The notes beneath the pieces are model-generated. The model was not told where the DNA came from and searched no databases. It worked only from the letters and a program-made list of their open reading frames with translations. From Flavobacteriales bacterium (GTDB lineage Bacteria > Bacteroidota > Bacteroidia > NS11-12g > UBA955), in NCBI GenBank assembly GCA_947463125.1, contig CANHQZ010000001.1, positions 62,001 to 126,000 of the forward strand: DNA of 64,000 bases, given 5' to 3'. A program made the translations under genes and the position numbers. Below are positions 29,269 through 39,647 of the stretch, piece by piece. Within the stretch, counting starts at the first letter, position 1. The number at the start of each line of letters is the position of its first letter.

Positions 29269-30966
29269 ATGGAATTTATCTGGCGTGCAAAACCCCTACC
29301 CTCCGAAGAAAAAGTTGCACGTCTTGCAGGGGAATTGAATATTCATCCCCACCTGTCAAGCATACTCATACAGCGCGGTATAGAAACCTATCAGCAAGCT
29401 GAAAAATTCTTTCGCCCAAAAATCGAAGACCTGCATGACCCCTTCCTCATGCAGGACATGGAAAAAGCCATTGAGCGCATCGATAAAGCGATTGCCAATG
29501 GAGAAAAAATCATGGTCTTCGGCGATTATGATGTGGATGGAACCACAGCCGTAAGTATCGTTTACAGTTTTCTGCGAAACAGACATACAGGCGACATAGA
29601 CTACTATATACCGGACCGCTACAAGGAAGGCTACGGCATCAGCAAAATGGGCATAGATTATGCCGCCGAAAATGGCTTTGGACTGGTCATCGCGCTGGAT
29701 TGCGGAATCCGTTCCAACGACTTGATTGACTATGCCAACTCTAAAGGCGTAGATTTCATCATTTGTGATCACCATTTGCCCGGAAGCACCATTCCTAAGG
29801 CTGCAGCAATCCTGAATCCCAAGCGAAGCGACTGTGAATACCCGTACAAAGAACTATCCGGCGCCGGCATTGGTTTCAAATTGATTCAGGCATTCGCCGA
29901 AAAACACGGACTGCCCCTGGATTCCATCATGGAATACATTGACATGGTGGCTGTGAGCATTGCCAGCGACCTGGTAGATATACGCGGTGAAAACAGAACA
30001 CTGGCTTACTACGGACTGAAAAAAATCAATGAAAGTCCCTCTCTGGGAATACAGGCACTGCTTGAAGGATACCAGCAAAAAAGTTCACTGTCTATCTCCG
30101 ATATCGTTTTTGGAATAGGACCACGCATCAATGCGGCCGGAAGGATAGCCGATGCAAAAGCTGCTGTGGCTGTGCTGATTGAAAAAGACTTCAACACAGC
30201 CCGCAAGCTGGCAAAAGTGCTTCAGGACAGAAACCATGAACGCAAAGAGCTCGATAATGACATCACCCGAGAAGCCATTTCCCTGGTGGAAACCAGCCCG
30301 GCATTGCTTGCAAAGAAAAGTACAGTTCTGTTCGGAAATCAGTGGCATAAAGGGGTTATTGGAATTGTAGCAAGCAGGCTCGTAGAACAGTTTTACAAGC
30401 CTACCATTGTTTTTTCAGAGAATGACGGCATGCTGACCGGCTCCGCACGCAGTGTAAAAGATTTTGATATTCATGAGGCCATTGGTGCCTGCAGCGATGT
30501 GGTGGAGCAGTACGGCGGACATAAATATGCGGCCGGTTTGTCCATACGCACCGAAAATTTTGAAGAATTTGCAAAGCGTTTTGAAGATATTGTCAGGCAG
30601 AAAGCCGATGGTGTGCCAACCTTGCCTGAAATTGAATACGATTTACAGATTGCGCTCAGCGATATCAATACAAACATGTTGAATATCGTAAACCAAATGG
30701 CTCCTTTTGGACCCGGCAACATGATTCCGGTCTTCCGCAGCAATAATCTGCATTCCAACGGCACTGCAAGGGTACTCAAAGACAAGCACCTGAAGATGAT
30801 GGTTCACCAGCAAGGTTTAGGGCTCGACAGCATTGGTTTTGGCATGAGCCACCATATTCACACCGTTAGCAACCGGCAGGTATTCAGTGCCTGTTATTGT
30901 ATTGAAGAAAACACCTTTAACGGAAGAACCAACATTCAGTTAAAATTAAAAGATGTAAAGGCCTAA
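29269..30966 (+). CDS. recJ: Single-stranded-DNA-specific exonuclease RecJ
   Basis: MVFGDYDVDGTTAVSIVYSFLR, ICDHHLPG, NAAGRIADAKAAV, QYGGHKYAAGLSI. Confidence 0.96.
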   Translation: MEFIWRAKPLPSEEKVARLAGELNIHPHLSSILIQRGIETYQQAEKFFRPKIEDLHDPFLMQDMEKAIERIDKAIANGEKIMVFGDYDVDGTTAVSIVYSFLRNRHTGDIDYYIPDRYKEGYGISKMGIDYAAENGFGLVIALDCGIRSNDLIDYANSKGVDFIICDHHLPGSTIPKAAAILNPKRSDCEYPYKELSGAGIGFKLIQAFAEKHGLPLDSIMEYIDMVAVSIASDLVDIRGENRTLAYYGLKKINESPSLGIQALLEGYQQKSSLSISDIVFGIGPRINAAGRIADAKAAVAVLIEKDFNTARKLAKVLQDRNHERKELDNDITREAISLVETSPALLAKKSTVLFGNQWHKGVIGIVASRLVEQFYKPTIVFSENDGMLTGSARSVKDFDIHEAIGACSDVVEQYGGHKYAAGLSIRTENFEEFAKRFEDIVRQKADGVPTLPEIEYDLQIALSDINTNMLNIVNQMAPFGPGNMIPVFRSNNLHSNGTARVLKDKHLKMMVHQQGLGLDSIGFGMSHHIHTVSNRQVFSACYCIEENTFNGRTNIQLKLKDVKA

Positions 30967-30970
30967 ATTT

Positions 30971-31732
30971 ATGGACATAGAAATAATTATTTCCATTCTG
31001 ACGCTGGTGCTGCTGGAAGCGGTGCTGGGTATTGACAATGTTATATTCATATCAATACTCGCAGCCAAACTACCAAAAGAACAACAACGCAAGGCACGAC
31101 GCATTGGTTTAATACTTGCCGGCGTTTTACGATTGGCTTTGTTGGGCCTGATTACCCTAATCATGCAACTGCAAGACCCGCTAATCACCTTGCTGGGTAA
31201 GGGCTTCACAGGCAAAGACCTCATACTGATCTCAGGTGGTTTGTTTTTGCTTTACAAGAGTGTTGCTGAAATTTATCACAAAACAGAAGGCGAATCCGGG
31301 GACATTTCATCCAAAATAAAGATTGCAGGTTTTTCGGCCGTGGTATTTCAAATTCTATTAATGGATTTGGTTTTTTCCGTTGACTCAATTATTACCGCCG
31401 TTGGCATGGTTAAAGAATTATGGGTAATGTATGTTGCAGTGATTTTATCGGTGGTTATGATGCTGTTTGCTGCAGGTCCTATCAGCAATTTTGTAAACAA
31501 ACACCCCGCATTCAAAATGCTGGCACTGGCATTTCTTCTGCTGATCGGATTTTCGCTGGTGGCAGAAGGTTGGGGACTGGAGATCCCCAAAGGATACATT
31601 TATTTCGCCATGGCTTTTTCTTTCCTGGTGGATATACTTCAAATGCGCATGCACCGCAAACCACAACCACCGGCAGAACTCAGGGAACATTACAAACCCG
31701 GAGAGGAAAATTTGCCCAAGGATATGATTTAA
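30971..31732 (+). CDS. TerC family integral membrane protein
   Basis: LVLLEAVLGIDNVIFISILAAKLPKEQQRKARRIGLILA; DLVFSVDSIITAVGM. Confidence 0.93.
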   Translation: MDIEIIISILTLVLLEAVLGIDNVIFISILAAKLPKEQQRKARRIGLILAGVLRLALLGLITLIMQLQDPLITLLGKGFTGKDLILISGGLFLLYKSVAEIYHKTEGESGDISSKIKIAGFSAVVFQILLMDLVFSVDSIITAVGMVKELWVMYVAVILSVVMMLFAAGPISNFVNKHPAFKMLALAFLLLIGFSLVAEGWGLEIPKGYIYFAMAFSFLVDILQMRMHRKPQPPAELREHYKPGEENLPKDMI

Positions 31733-31748
31733 AATGATAAATTGCGGC

Positions 31749-33011
31749 ATGCAGCGCCGCGATTTTCTTTCCGGTTCCCTGGCCCTGGCCGGGACAGCCC
31801 TAATCTCACCCCGTTTAACAGCCAATGAACTGCCTTCGCCACCCGATTGGGACCAAGGAGTGACGGATGAAAATTACTGGAACGCAGTCAGGGCTTTTTA
31901 TACCAGACCCGAAGGTTTTATAAATCTGGAAAACGGCTATTTCAGCCACCAGCCGGCTTCCACAATGGCTTCCCATCAACAACGCGAAAAAGACATAAAT
32001 ACACGAACAAGCGTATTTATGCGAACAGAGCAACAAGCAGTTATAGAAAACGCGAGAGAGGCACTTGCTAACTTTCTGAAATGCGATACAGAAGAACTGG
32101 CATTGCTTCGCAATACAACGGAAGCCATGAATATTGTCATCATGGGCTTTCCATGGAAAAAAGGAGATGAAGTAGTACTGGGCAATCAGGATTACGGCAG
32201 CATGACAGAAGCGTTCCAACAGGCTGCCAAACGGTTTGGCATCGTACTGAAATACGCACAGGTTCCGCTCAGACCCCGCAACGAGGAGGATATTATAGAT
32301 GCTTATACACGCTTGTTTACGAGGAAAACCCGGATGGTGCATCTCACGCACCTAATCAATCTTTCCGGACAGGTAATTCCGGTTGCCAAAATTGCTGTAG
32401 AAGCCAAAAAACGCAATATTACCGTAGCTGTTGATTCTGCGCATGCTGTTGCACAGCTTGAATTTGGCATCCCGGATCTTCAGGCTGATTTTGTGGGTGC
32501 CAGTCTGCATAAATGGCTCTGCAATCCACTGGGTTCCGGCTTTTTGTGGATTAGAAAAGAATTTATACCCCAAATATGGCCCCTCATGGGCGACACATCA
32601 CAGCCAGTAAACAATATCCGAAAATTTGAACATGTAGGGACCCGCCCCATTCATACCCTGCAATGCATAGCGGATTCCATCGCATTTCACAATAAAATAG
32701 GAAGTGAACTAAAAGAAAAAAGACTGCGGTATATGATGCAATACTGGACCAGTAAGGTGGCCAAACAGCCGAAAGTACACATCAACACCCCATGGGAAGA
32801 CACAGCACGTTGCGGTGCCATTGCCAACGTTGCCATTGAGGGATATACCGCCGGCAAACTTGCAGAAGTCTTGTTTTCAAAATACCGCATTTTTACGGTG
32901 GCTATTGAGCATCCTGCCATTAATGGCATTCGAATTACACCCCACTTGAGTAATACCATTGAAGATTTGGATGCCTTGGTTAACGCCCTCACCGAAATAT
33001 CATCCGGCTGA
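31749..33011 (+). CDS. Class V aminotransferase-fold PLP-dependent enzyme with Tat-like signal
   Basis: MQRRDFLSGSLALAGTALISP (RRDFL); FINLENGYFSHQP, VAVDSAHAVAQLEFGIPDLQADFVGASLHKWLCNPLGSGFLWI. Confidence 0.88.
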   Translation: MQRRDFLSGSLALAGTALISPRLTANELPSPPDWDQGVTDENYWNAVRAFYTRPEGFINLENGYFSHQPASTMASHQQREKDINTRTSVFMRTEQQAVIENAREALANFLKCDTEELALLRNTTEAMNIVIMGFPWKKGDEVVLGNQDYGSMTEAFQQAAKRFGIVLKYAQVPLRPRNEEDIIDAYTRLFTRKTRMVHLTHLINLSGQVIPVAKIAVEAKKRNITVAVDSAHAVAQLEFGIPDLQADFVGASLHKWLCNPLGSGFLWIRKEFIPQIWPLMGDTSQPVNNIRKFEHVGTRPIHTLQCIADSIAFHNKIGSELKEKRLRYMMQYWTSKVAKQPKVHINTPWEDTARCGAIANVAIEGYTAGKLAEVLFSKYRIFTVAIEHPAINGIRITPHLSNTIEDLDALVNALTEISSG

Positions 33012-33063
33012 TTGATCTGGATCAGCCTTACTGCAAGTATTACATTCCTTCTTTGCGGCATCC

Positions 33064-33870
33064 ATGAATGTTGTACAAAAAACCATTGCCGTTACCGGTG
33101 CCGGAAATGGCATTGGCAGGGCGTTAACGCTGCATCTGCTCAATAAAGGAGCCCGTGTGGCCTGCATAGACAAAGATGAAGAAGGACTGCAGAAAACCGA
33201 AATGGAAGCGGGATCGCTGGCAGTAAGGCTTTCCTGCCATGCAGTTGACATTACAAATCGGGAAACGCTTCCCGGATTGGTGAATCAGATTCTGCATCAG
33301 CATGGTTGCATAGACGGGCTCATAAACAATGCCGGCGTAATTCAGCCATTCACTACCGTAAAAAATATTGAAATGAAAGACATCGAAAGGGTCATGAACA
33401 TTAACTTTTACGGAACCGTAAACATGATAAAGGCATTTTTGCCACACCTGTTGCCTCGCAACGAAGCCCATATTGTGAATGTATGCAGTATGGGTGGTTT
33501 TGTTCCTGTGCCTGGACAAGTATTTTACGGCGCTTCCAAAGCTGCTGTTAAACTGATGACTGAGGGCCTGCATTCTGAATTGAAAAATACAGGTATTGGC
33601 GTATCTGTTGCCTTTCCAGGCGCTGTAGCTACCGAAATTACATTACACTCCGGAGTTCCCCCGCCGGATATTCCGATTTCAAAAAAGAAAAATTACACCG
33701 CCATTTCTCCACAAAAAGCGGCTGAAGCCATTGTGAAAGGTATTGAGGACAATGCTTATCATATTTTCATAGGCAGCGATTCGAAATGGATGAACATGCT
33801 TTATCGCTTTAACCCCGAACTGGCTGCAAATATGATACAGCGAAAAATGCGTGATCTGTTGAAGCTGTAA
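33064..33870 (+). CDS. SDR family NAD(P)-dependent oxidoreductase
   Basis: IAVTGAGNGIGRALT, GLINNAGV, YGASKAAVKLMTEGL. Confidence 0.94.
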   Translation: MNVVQKTIAVTGAGNGIGRALTLHLLNKGARVACIDKDEEGLQKTEMEAGSLAVRLSCHAVDITNRETLPGLVNQILHQHGCIDGLINNAGVIQPFTTVKNIEMKDIERVMNINFYGTVNMIKAFLPHLLPRNEAHIVNVCSMGGFVPVPGQVFYGASKAAVKLMTEGLHSELKNTGIGVSVAFPGAVATEITLHSGVPPPDIPISKKKNYTAISPQKAAEAIVKGIEDNAYHIFIGSDSKWMNMLYRFNPELAANMIQRKMRDLLKL

Positions 33871-33875
33871 CCCCG

Positions 33876-35342
33876 TTACCTAACTTTTATAAATACACGC
33901 ACATCGTATATGCTATCCGAAGCCTGAAAATACCCCAGTTCTTTGTAATGCTTCAGTTTTCGCATATCCGACAACGTCATGGGCGCATCTCTGCGGGCGT
34001 GAAAATTATCCCATAAAACAACACAGCTATCCGGCATCCAGTCTTGTCCAGGCCGCTTATCAATACTCCATATATAGAACGTTTCAGCATCTTCCGGCTT
34101 TGCCCAGGGATCCAGTCCCAAACGGGCATTCAGCCATGGCATTTGGTGCAGCAAAACCTTGTCATTTAAACCCTGCGTCGCTATAAATTTCAAAGCAGCA
34201 TCCAGTTGCGGCTCGCCGGGAAAGGCCGCAACCGAGGGAGCCGACTCCCATGGATAGGGTGTTTTGTTTCCTGCATAGCTTCCCATTACAGATAAAATGA
34301 TGGCTATGGCAATAAAAACTCTTCTGATAATTTTCACATCAACCGACAAAAGCTTATCGGATGCATATTGTGCAAGCAATGCCGTGAGTGGTGCAGTAAG
34401 AAGAAAAACCCTGAGTAAACCGTGAGAACCGAAAGATCCTTTGTACCAGATCCATGAATGGGCCAGAAAAAAAGCAATAAACATGGGCGCCACCAGCCAA
34501 AAGCAAAATCTGCTTTTTTCTTCGGGTGTTTTTCTTTGAACCAGATAAACAACGTGCGCAAGCAGCCAGGCCAACGCCAGCGCCGATAATGCCGTAACTG
34601 CGATTCCCCATATCTGTCTTTGTGCCCGTAAATAATGCCAAAAGTCACCATGCTCGATTTGAAACCGATTTTCAATTTCTGCCTTGAAATAGGGGTTGTG
34701 TGTCAATATCCAAAATGGATCCCCGGAAAAAACTCCGCCTGCCAGACTCAGAGCCAGGGTGCCGGAGAATAGCCATATCAAAGGTTTCCAGCGACTGCGG
34801 ATTACAAAAAACAGGAGAACAACAGCCCACAGAATAATCCCTTCAGACCGGAAGAACGGAAACAGCGACACAAGGATAGCCGCAGGCACATAACGCAGTG
34901 ATGCCAGCCAGTAAAGGGCAAGACAAAGCACAAATGCATTTAAAGGCTCCGTAAGCGCGCTGATGGTATTCCCAAATACAACAGGCTGAAACAGGAAAAA
35001 CAATGAGGCTAGCCATGGCATTTTAAAATTCAGGCGACGCGCAGTTAAAAACAACAACCAGGCGCCGAAAGCCATGCAAAGAATGTTCATCACATAAATA
35101 CCTTCTATACCAAAACGGGCAAACGGAACAGCCATCAAGGTAAAAAAAGGCTTGCCCCACTGATCGGCAAACAATTCCGGATGCGCCGGCGCAAACCGCG
35201 CATATAAGTAATGATTCCAGCTATCCTGTCCACCTGCCGGCCATTCGGCATTTAACCAAAACAAGCATTGCAACAGTGAAGCCAAGCCAATAAAGAGAAG
35301 GGCAATAGCCGAATTCTGCAAATTGGGGCGCACCGACTTCAT
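33876..35342 (-). CDS. Multi-pass membrane protein, possible GT-C/GT39-like glycosyltransferase
   Basis: 488 aa with about 10 hydrophobic segments; PAGGQDSWNHYLYARFA near the first extracytoplasmic loop. Confidence 0.55.
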   Translation of the reverse strand: MKSVRPNLQNSAIALLFIGLASLLQCLFWLNAEWPAGGQDSWNHYLYARFAPAHPELFADQWGKPFFTLMAVPFARFGIEGIYVMNILCMAFGAWLLFLTARRLNFKMPWLASLFFLFQPVVFGNTISALTEPLNAFVLCLALYWLASLRYVPAAILVSLFPFFRSEGIILWAVVLLFFVIRSRWKPLIWLFSGTLALSLAGGVFSGDPFWILTHNPYFKAEIENRFQIEHGDFWHYLRAQRQIWGIAVTALSALALAWLLAHVVYLVQRKTPEEKSRFCFWLVAPMFIAFFLAHSWIWYKGSFGSHGLLRVFLLTAPLTALLAQYASDKLLSVDVKIIRRVFIAIAIILSVMGSYAGNKTPYPWESAPSVAAFPGEPQLDAALKFIATQGLNDKVLLHQMPWLNARLGLDPWAKPEDAETFYIWSIDKRPGQDWMPDSCVVLWDNFHARRDAPMTLSDMRKLKHYKELGYFQASDSIYDVRVFIKVR

Positions 35343-35431
35343 TTCACGTGCAATTACTGCAATTTGTTCGAAATAAAAGGAATAAGGCCCGAAAAATCAG
35401 GTTAAAATTAGGATAGTTATGGTTTTTAACC

Positions 35432-36532
35432 TTAATACGTGCTGTGCACCAGCATCATGTCGTTGATGCGCTTTTCAGCGAGTTTGATGGCAGCCTGCTG
35501 GTTGTTCACGCTTTGTGCATCAGCCAGGTTGTATATATCAAGAATGGTCTTGTAAATATTTTCTGCCTGTGCCATGGCCTGCTCGCGCACATATCCTGTG
35601 TATTCGCTGTATACGTTAATTAATCCTCCGGCATTGATAACAAAATCGGGAGCGTATACTATACCCTTGGATTTCAGCAAATCACCATGCACTTTCTCAT
35701 CTTCAAGCTGATTGTTGGCAGCACCTGCCACAATCTGACATTTCAAACGCGGAATGGTATTGTCATTCAGGATTGCACCCAGCGCGCAGGGAGCGAAAAC
35801 ATCCACATCCAGATCGTACATGTCATCACCGCTCACAGGAATAGCGCCCATTTCGGCGGCCTGTTTCAGCGCAGATTCATTGATATCGGCAACATAAAGG
35901 GTTGCACCTTCTTTTTTCAGATGCTCCAGCAAATGCATACCTACCTTTCCTATACCCTGCACAGCCACGCTTTTACCGCTGAGGCTGTCACTGCCCCATG
36001 CTTTTTTGGCAGATGCCTTGATTCCCATGTAAGTACCGAATGCAGTAACAGGCGAAGGATCACCGCCACCGCCCATAGATTCCGGCAAACCCACCACATG
36101 GTCAGTCTCCATATTCACATATTCCATGTCACGGGTGGTGGTTCCCACGTCTTCAGCTGTTATGTATTTGCCGTTCAGGTTTTCTACAAAACGTCCGAAC
36201 TTACGCATCAGTGCTTCGCTTTTCGCTGTTTTGGGATCGCCAATGATTACTGCTTTGGCACCGCCCAGATTAAGTCCGGCAACAGAAGCCTTGTAAGTCA
36301 TACCACGGCTCAGACGCAATGCATCACGCACGGCATCTTTTTCGTTGGCATAAGTCCACATGCGCGTACCACCCAAACCAGGTCCGAGAACGGTATTATG
36401 AATGGCAATGATAGCCTTAAGGCCTGTTGCATTGTCCTGACAAAAAACGATTTGCTCGTGTTGGGTAGATTCAAGCCCTGCAAAAAGATCAAAGACCGTA
36501 GCGGGCATATTCATGGTTTGAATATCAGCCAT
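35432..36532 (-). CDS. Glu/Leu/Phe/Val dehydrogenase, leucine dehydrogenase-like
   Basis: HNTVLGPGLGGTRMW, SRGMTYKASVAGLNLGGAKAVIIGDP, VAVQGIGKVGMHLLEHLKKEGATLYVADI. Confidence 0.92.
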   Translation of the reverse strand: MADIQTMNMPATVFDLFAGLESTQHEQIVFCQDNATGLKAIIAIHNTVLGPGLGGTRMWTYANEKDAVRDALRLSRGMTYKASVAGLNLGGAKAVIIGDPKTAKSEALMRKFGRFVENLNGKYITAEDVGTTTRDMEYVNMETDHVVGLPESMGGGGDPSPVTAFGTYMGIKASAKKAWGSDSLSGKSVAVQGIGKVGMHLLEHLKKEGATLYVADINESALKQAAEMGAIPVSGDDMYDLDVDVFAPCALGAILNDNTIPRLKCQIVAGAANNQLEDEKVHGDLLKSKGIVYAPDFVINAGGLINVYSEYTGYVREQAMAQAENIYKTILDIYNLADAQSVNNQQAAIKLAEKRINDMMLVHSTY

Positions 36533-36547
36533 TTTTTAATGAGTTTG

Positions 36548-36555
36548 CAAAGATA
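36548..36555 (-). promoter_or_regulatory. -7 element TATCTTTG upstream of the leucine dehydrogenase-like gene
   Basis: Plus-strand CAAAGATA, exact TAnnTTTG match on the minus strand. Confidence 0.5.
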
Positions 36556-36589
36556 CAACCAAATGAATGAAAAACGAACGCTTTGCCAC

Positions 36590-37606
36590 TTAAGGTGCGG
36601 ATAGGACAGGTAGCTGGCGGGGCTTATACCTGGCGGCCACATCTGCAATTGCTTTAATATGATCCGGAGTTGTGCCACAGCAGCCTCCAACGATATTCAC
36701 CCATCCTTCCTTGCACCAGCCTTCAAGCACACCTGCCATTCCCTCGGGGGTATCATCGTATTCTCCAAATTCATTTGGCAGCCCAGCGTTGGGATAGCAA
36801 CTCACATTGATCCAGGCCACCCGGCTGAGCTCCTGGATATACGGACGCATCTGATCTGCTCCCAAGGCACAATTAAAACCTACTGAAATAATATCGCCGT
36901 GCGAAACCGAATTCCAGAAAGCTTCCGGGGTCTGCCCACTAAGGGTGCGGCCGGAGTTATCCGTTATGGTTCCGCTAACCATTACCGGAATATCCGAATT
37001 CAATTCCTCTTTCAATTCATTGATAGCAAATAGCGCTGCTTTGCAATTAAGGGTATCAAACACGGTTTCTACCAGCAATAAATCGCACCCGGCTTCCATC
37101 AGGGCCTGCACCTGTTCGCGATAAGCCACGCGCAGATCATCAAAATTCACAGCCCTGTAGCCCGGATTGTTCACATCGGGACTGAGACTGGCAGTACGGT
37201 TGGTTGGGCCTATAGAACCGGCTACAAATCTGGGTTTATCCGGATTTTTCAAAGTGTATTCATCCGCTGCTTGCCTGGCCAGCTTTGTAGCTTCCACGTT
37301 CAGTTCCCAAACCAAGTTTTCCATATGGTAATCTGCCATGGAAATAGCATTGGCACTGAAGGTATTTGTTTCCAAAATATCGGCACCGGCTTCCAGAAAA
37401 GCCCGGTGTATATCCAGAATAATTTGCGGCTGGGCAAGCACGAGCAGGTCATTATTGCCCTTTAGTGAATGTGCATAATCACTGAAGCGGGATCCGCGGT
37501 AATCCTCCTCCGTCAGTTTATGCTTTTGAATCATGGTACCCATGGCACCGTCAATAATTAGTATGCGCTCACTCAGAAGCTTGTTTATGGTTGTTGAAAC
37601 ACTCAT
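36590..37606 (-). CDS. Homocysteine S-methyltransferase family protein (stand-alone N-terminal module of MetH)
   Basis: [24 protein letters not shown]...[16 protein letters not shown]...[15 protein letters not shown]...[19 protein letters not shown]. Confidence 0.93.
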   Translation of the reverse strand: MSVSTTINKLLSERILIIDGAMGTMIQKHKLTEEDYRGSRFSDYAHSLKGNNDLLVLAQPQIILDIHRAFLEAGADILETNTFSANAISMADYHMENLVWELNVEATKLARQAADEYTLKNPDKPRFVAGSIGPTNRTASLSPDVNNPGYRAVNFDDLRVAYREQVQALMEAGCDLLLVETVFDTLNCKAALFAINELKEELNSDIPVMVSGTITDNSGRTLSGQTPEAFWNSVSHGDIISVGFNCALGADQMRPYIQELSRVAWINVSCYPNAGLPNEFGEYDDTPEGMAGVLEGWCKEGWVNIVGGCCGTTPDHIKAIADVAARYKPRQLPVLSAP

Positions 37607-38487
37607 TTTACAAAAGGTTTTAAGAAGTAAAACATGGCCCGGAAAGTCTGGTTTAAATATTCTCTTGATTTGATCCGGTTGTTTTTATCCAGCATCCGCT
37701 CCACATCTGCTTCGCCGTATTTCAATCCGGCCTTGCTGAACAGATACAGAGGCGAAACAGGCTGTTTGTTTCTTGCAGAATCTGTATAATAAAACTGCGC
37801 ATAATCCCCTGAAAGCTGCACCCCATGCCCGGTGGATTTCTGCCAAAAAACAATCTGACAATCCCGGTCATACAATTCCTGCAGCGCTGCCACATTGTAA
37901 ATACTGCTGTCTTTACGGGTAAAAACCTCACGAAGTGCCTGCTCTGCAAAAGCAACATCCGCTGCCGTATCAGACGGTATATAAAAAACACATGCTTTGT
38001 GTTTATAGGCAAAATACAGGTTTCTGGTTTTGGATTTTACATAGGTAAACTCTTCTTTATTGACCGGTGCTTCAATTAGATCTGCCGGAACATTGTCTCT
38101 GCAAAAAGCATTGAGTTTTTCTTCAGATGTTACGGTTAGTGCAGCATACCAACCTTTTTCGTCTGCAAAGAGCACAACATCCGTCATAAGATATATACCA
38201 GGCTGCCCGGCATCTTTCACATTGTGCAATACCGGCAGTTTAACCAGGGTATAGTAAAAACTGTCATAATACAGCGGACGGCTGTCAGCTGATTTTCTGG
38301 CCGCCTCATCCACACTTCTGCTTTGAAAATGATAAAACCAGTTAGCATCCTTCGGAACTATTAGCGGAAGATTGCTGCGGGAATGAACTCCGTATGCAAG
38401 ATAAACCGCTACCACCGCTGCTGTTACGAGCGTTACGGAAATGAGCGTAATTACCCTGCGGCGAAACCCCTTGTCCTTTTGCATATC
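37603..38487 (-). CDS. Hypothetical single-TM membrane protein
   Basis: [32 protein letters not shown]; 4-bp ATGA-type overlap with the MetH-N gene. Confidence 0.6.
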   Translation of the reverse strand, partial: DMQKDKGFRRRVITLISVTLVTAAVVAVYLAYGVHSRSNLPLIVPKDANWFYHFQSRSVDEAARKSADSRPLYYDSFYYTLVKLPVLHNVKDAGQPGIYLMTDVVLFADEKGWYAALTVTSEEKLNAFCRDNVPADLIEAPVNKEEFTYVKSKTRNLYFAYKHKACVFYIPSDTAADVAFAEQALREVFTRKDSSIYNVAALQELYDRDCQIVFWQKSTGHGVQLSGDYAQFYYTDSARNKQPVSPLYLFSKAGLKYGEADVERMLDKNNRIKSREYLNQTFRAMFYFLKPFVK

Positions 38488-38524
38488 AACTGCAAAATAA
38501 CATGCAGAACAACGCATAAAAAAG

Positions 38525-38555
38525 AAAAGGCCACCCGAAGGCAGCCTTTTTTTAC
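38525..38555 (-). terminator. Rho-independent terminator with UUCG loop (minus strand)
   Basis: Minus strand AAAAGGCTGCC-TTCG-GGTGGCCTTTTCTTTTTT. Confidence 0.75.
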
Positions 38556-38568
38556 GGGTTAATGAAAT

Positions 38569-38943
38569 TTAGTTTTCAGATTTCTTGCAGCAAGGCTTCG
38601 CGCAGGATTTCTTTTCACCTCCGGCAGAGGCCTCGTGGCCCTTGCAACCGGCAGAAGCTGCGGCTTTGTCTTTGCAGCATGATTTAGCTGCAGGAGCGGC
38701 GGCAGCAGTGGTCTTTGCTTTGCAGCAAGATTTGGTTGCAGCTGTTCCGCTGCAGGATTTTGCAGCACCTGCACACTGTTTTTTCTCTGCAGCCTGCGCA
38801 GGAGCAGCAACAGCAGAAGCTGCTGCTTCATCTTTTGCAGATTCTACTGCCGGAGTAGCAGTAATAACAGGCATAGCGGTTTGAGCTTTGGCAGCCATCT
38901 GAATTCCGAAGGCGCACACAGCAAGAATGATTATCTTTTTCAT
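38569..38943 (-). CDS. Small secreted Ala/Lys/Cys-rich repeat protein (KSCCK motifs)
   Basis: MKKIIILAVCAFGIQMAAKAQ signal peptide; KQCAGAAKSCSGTAATKSCCKAKTTAAAAPAAKSCCKDKAAASAGCKGHEASAGGEKKSCAKPCCKKSEN; own terminator. Confidence 0.7.
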   Translation of the reverse strand: MKKIIILAVCAFGIQMAAKAQTAMPVITATPAVESAKDEAAASAVAAPAQAAEKKQCAGAAKSCSGTAATKSCCKAKTTAAAAPAAKSCCKDKAAASAGCKGHEASAGGEKKSCAKPCCKKSEN

Positions 38944-38984
38944 ATTTTGTTTTTTTAATTGTTCGTTATACAAATTTACTAAAG

Positions 38985-39638
38985 TCATGCCAAAATTGCA
39001 AGTATGGTTTCTCCGCCGGTAGTTTTTTGCCCTAAACTGACATTAACCTTACAGTCTGTTGGCAAAAAGAGATCTATTCTGCTTCCAAATTTGATGAAAC
39101 CATACTCCTGGCCCTGGGCTGCTGTATCGCCTTCATTGGCGTAGCAAACAATACGGCGGGCAAGCGCACCGGCAATCTGCCTGAACAACACCTGTACTTT
39201 AGGATTTTCAACCACCACGGTGGTTCTCTCGTTTTCTGTGCTGCTCTTGGGATGCCAGGCAACAAGGTATTTTCCCGCATAATACCGCTGATAAACAACC
39301 TTCCCGGAAATGGGATAGCGATTTACATGCACATTCAAAGGAGACATAAAAATACTGATTTGTTTACGCTTACCCTTGAAAAACTCAGGTTCTTCCACAT
39401 CTTCAATCACAACTACTTTTCCGTCGGCGGGGGCAATGATGTGATTTTCGCTGACCGGAGTTGTGCGGGAGGGATTTCTGAAAAACTGCAGAATCAGCAC
39501 GTACAATACCAGTGATACTATCAACAGCGCCCGGGAAATCCAACCGTCTCCCAACCATTCATACAGCCCAAAATTCAATCCACCCAGAAGCAGGGTTGAA
39601 AACAGAATAATCTTGAATCCTTCTCTGTGAAAAATCAT
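38985..39638 (-). CDS. psd: Phosphatidylserine decarboxylase family protein
   Basis: IIAPADGKVVVIEDV, SIFMSPLNVHVNRYPISGKV, YGFIKFGSRIDLFLP (GS cleavage site). Confidence 0.94.
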   Translation of the reverse strand: MIFHREGFKIILFSTLLLGGLNFGLYEWLGDGWISRALLIVSLVLYVLILQFFRNPSRTTPVSENHIIAPADGKVVVIEDVEEPEFFKGKRKQISIFMSPLNVHVNRYPISGKVVYQRYYAGKYLVAWHPKSSTENERTTVVVENPKVQVLFRQIAGALARRIVCYANEGDTAAQGQEYGFIKFGSRIDLFLPTDCKVNVSLGQKTTGGETILAILA

Positions 39639-39647
39639 AGGGTATTT

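Noticed and set aside
35687-36604. 305-aa plus-strand ORF
   Set aside because: Antisense to the leucine dehydrogenase-like gene; His/Cys-rich shadow translation without recognisable motifs.
38585-38884. 99-aa Ala-rich plus-strand ORF
   Set aside because: Antisense translation of the repetitive Cys-rich gene; no leader or family signal.
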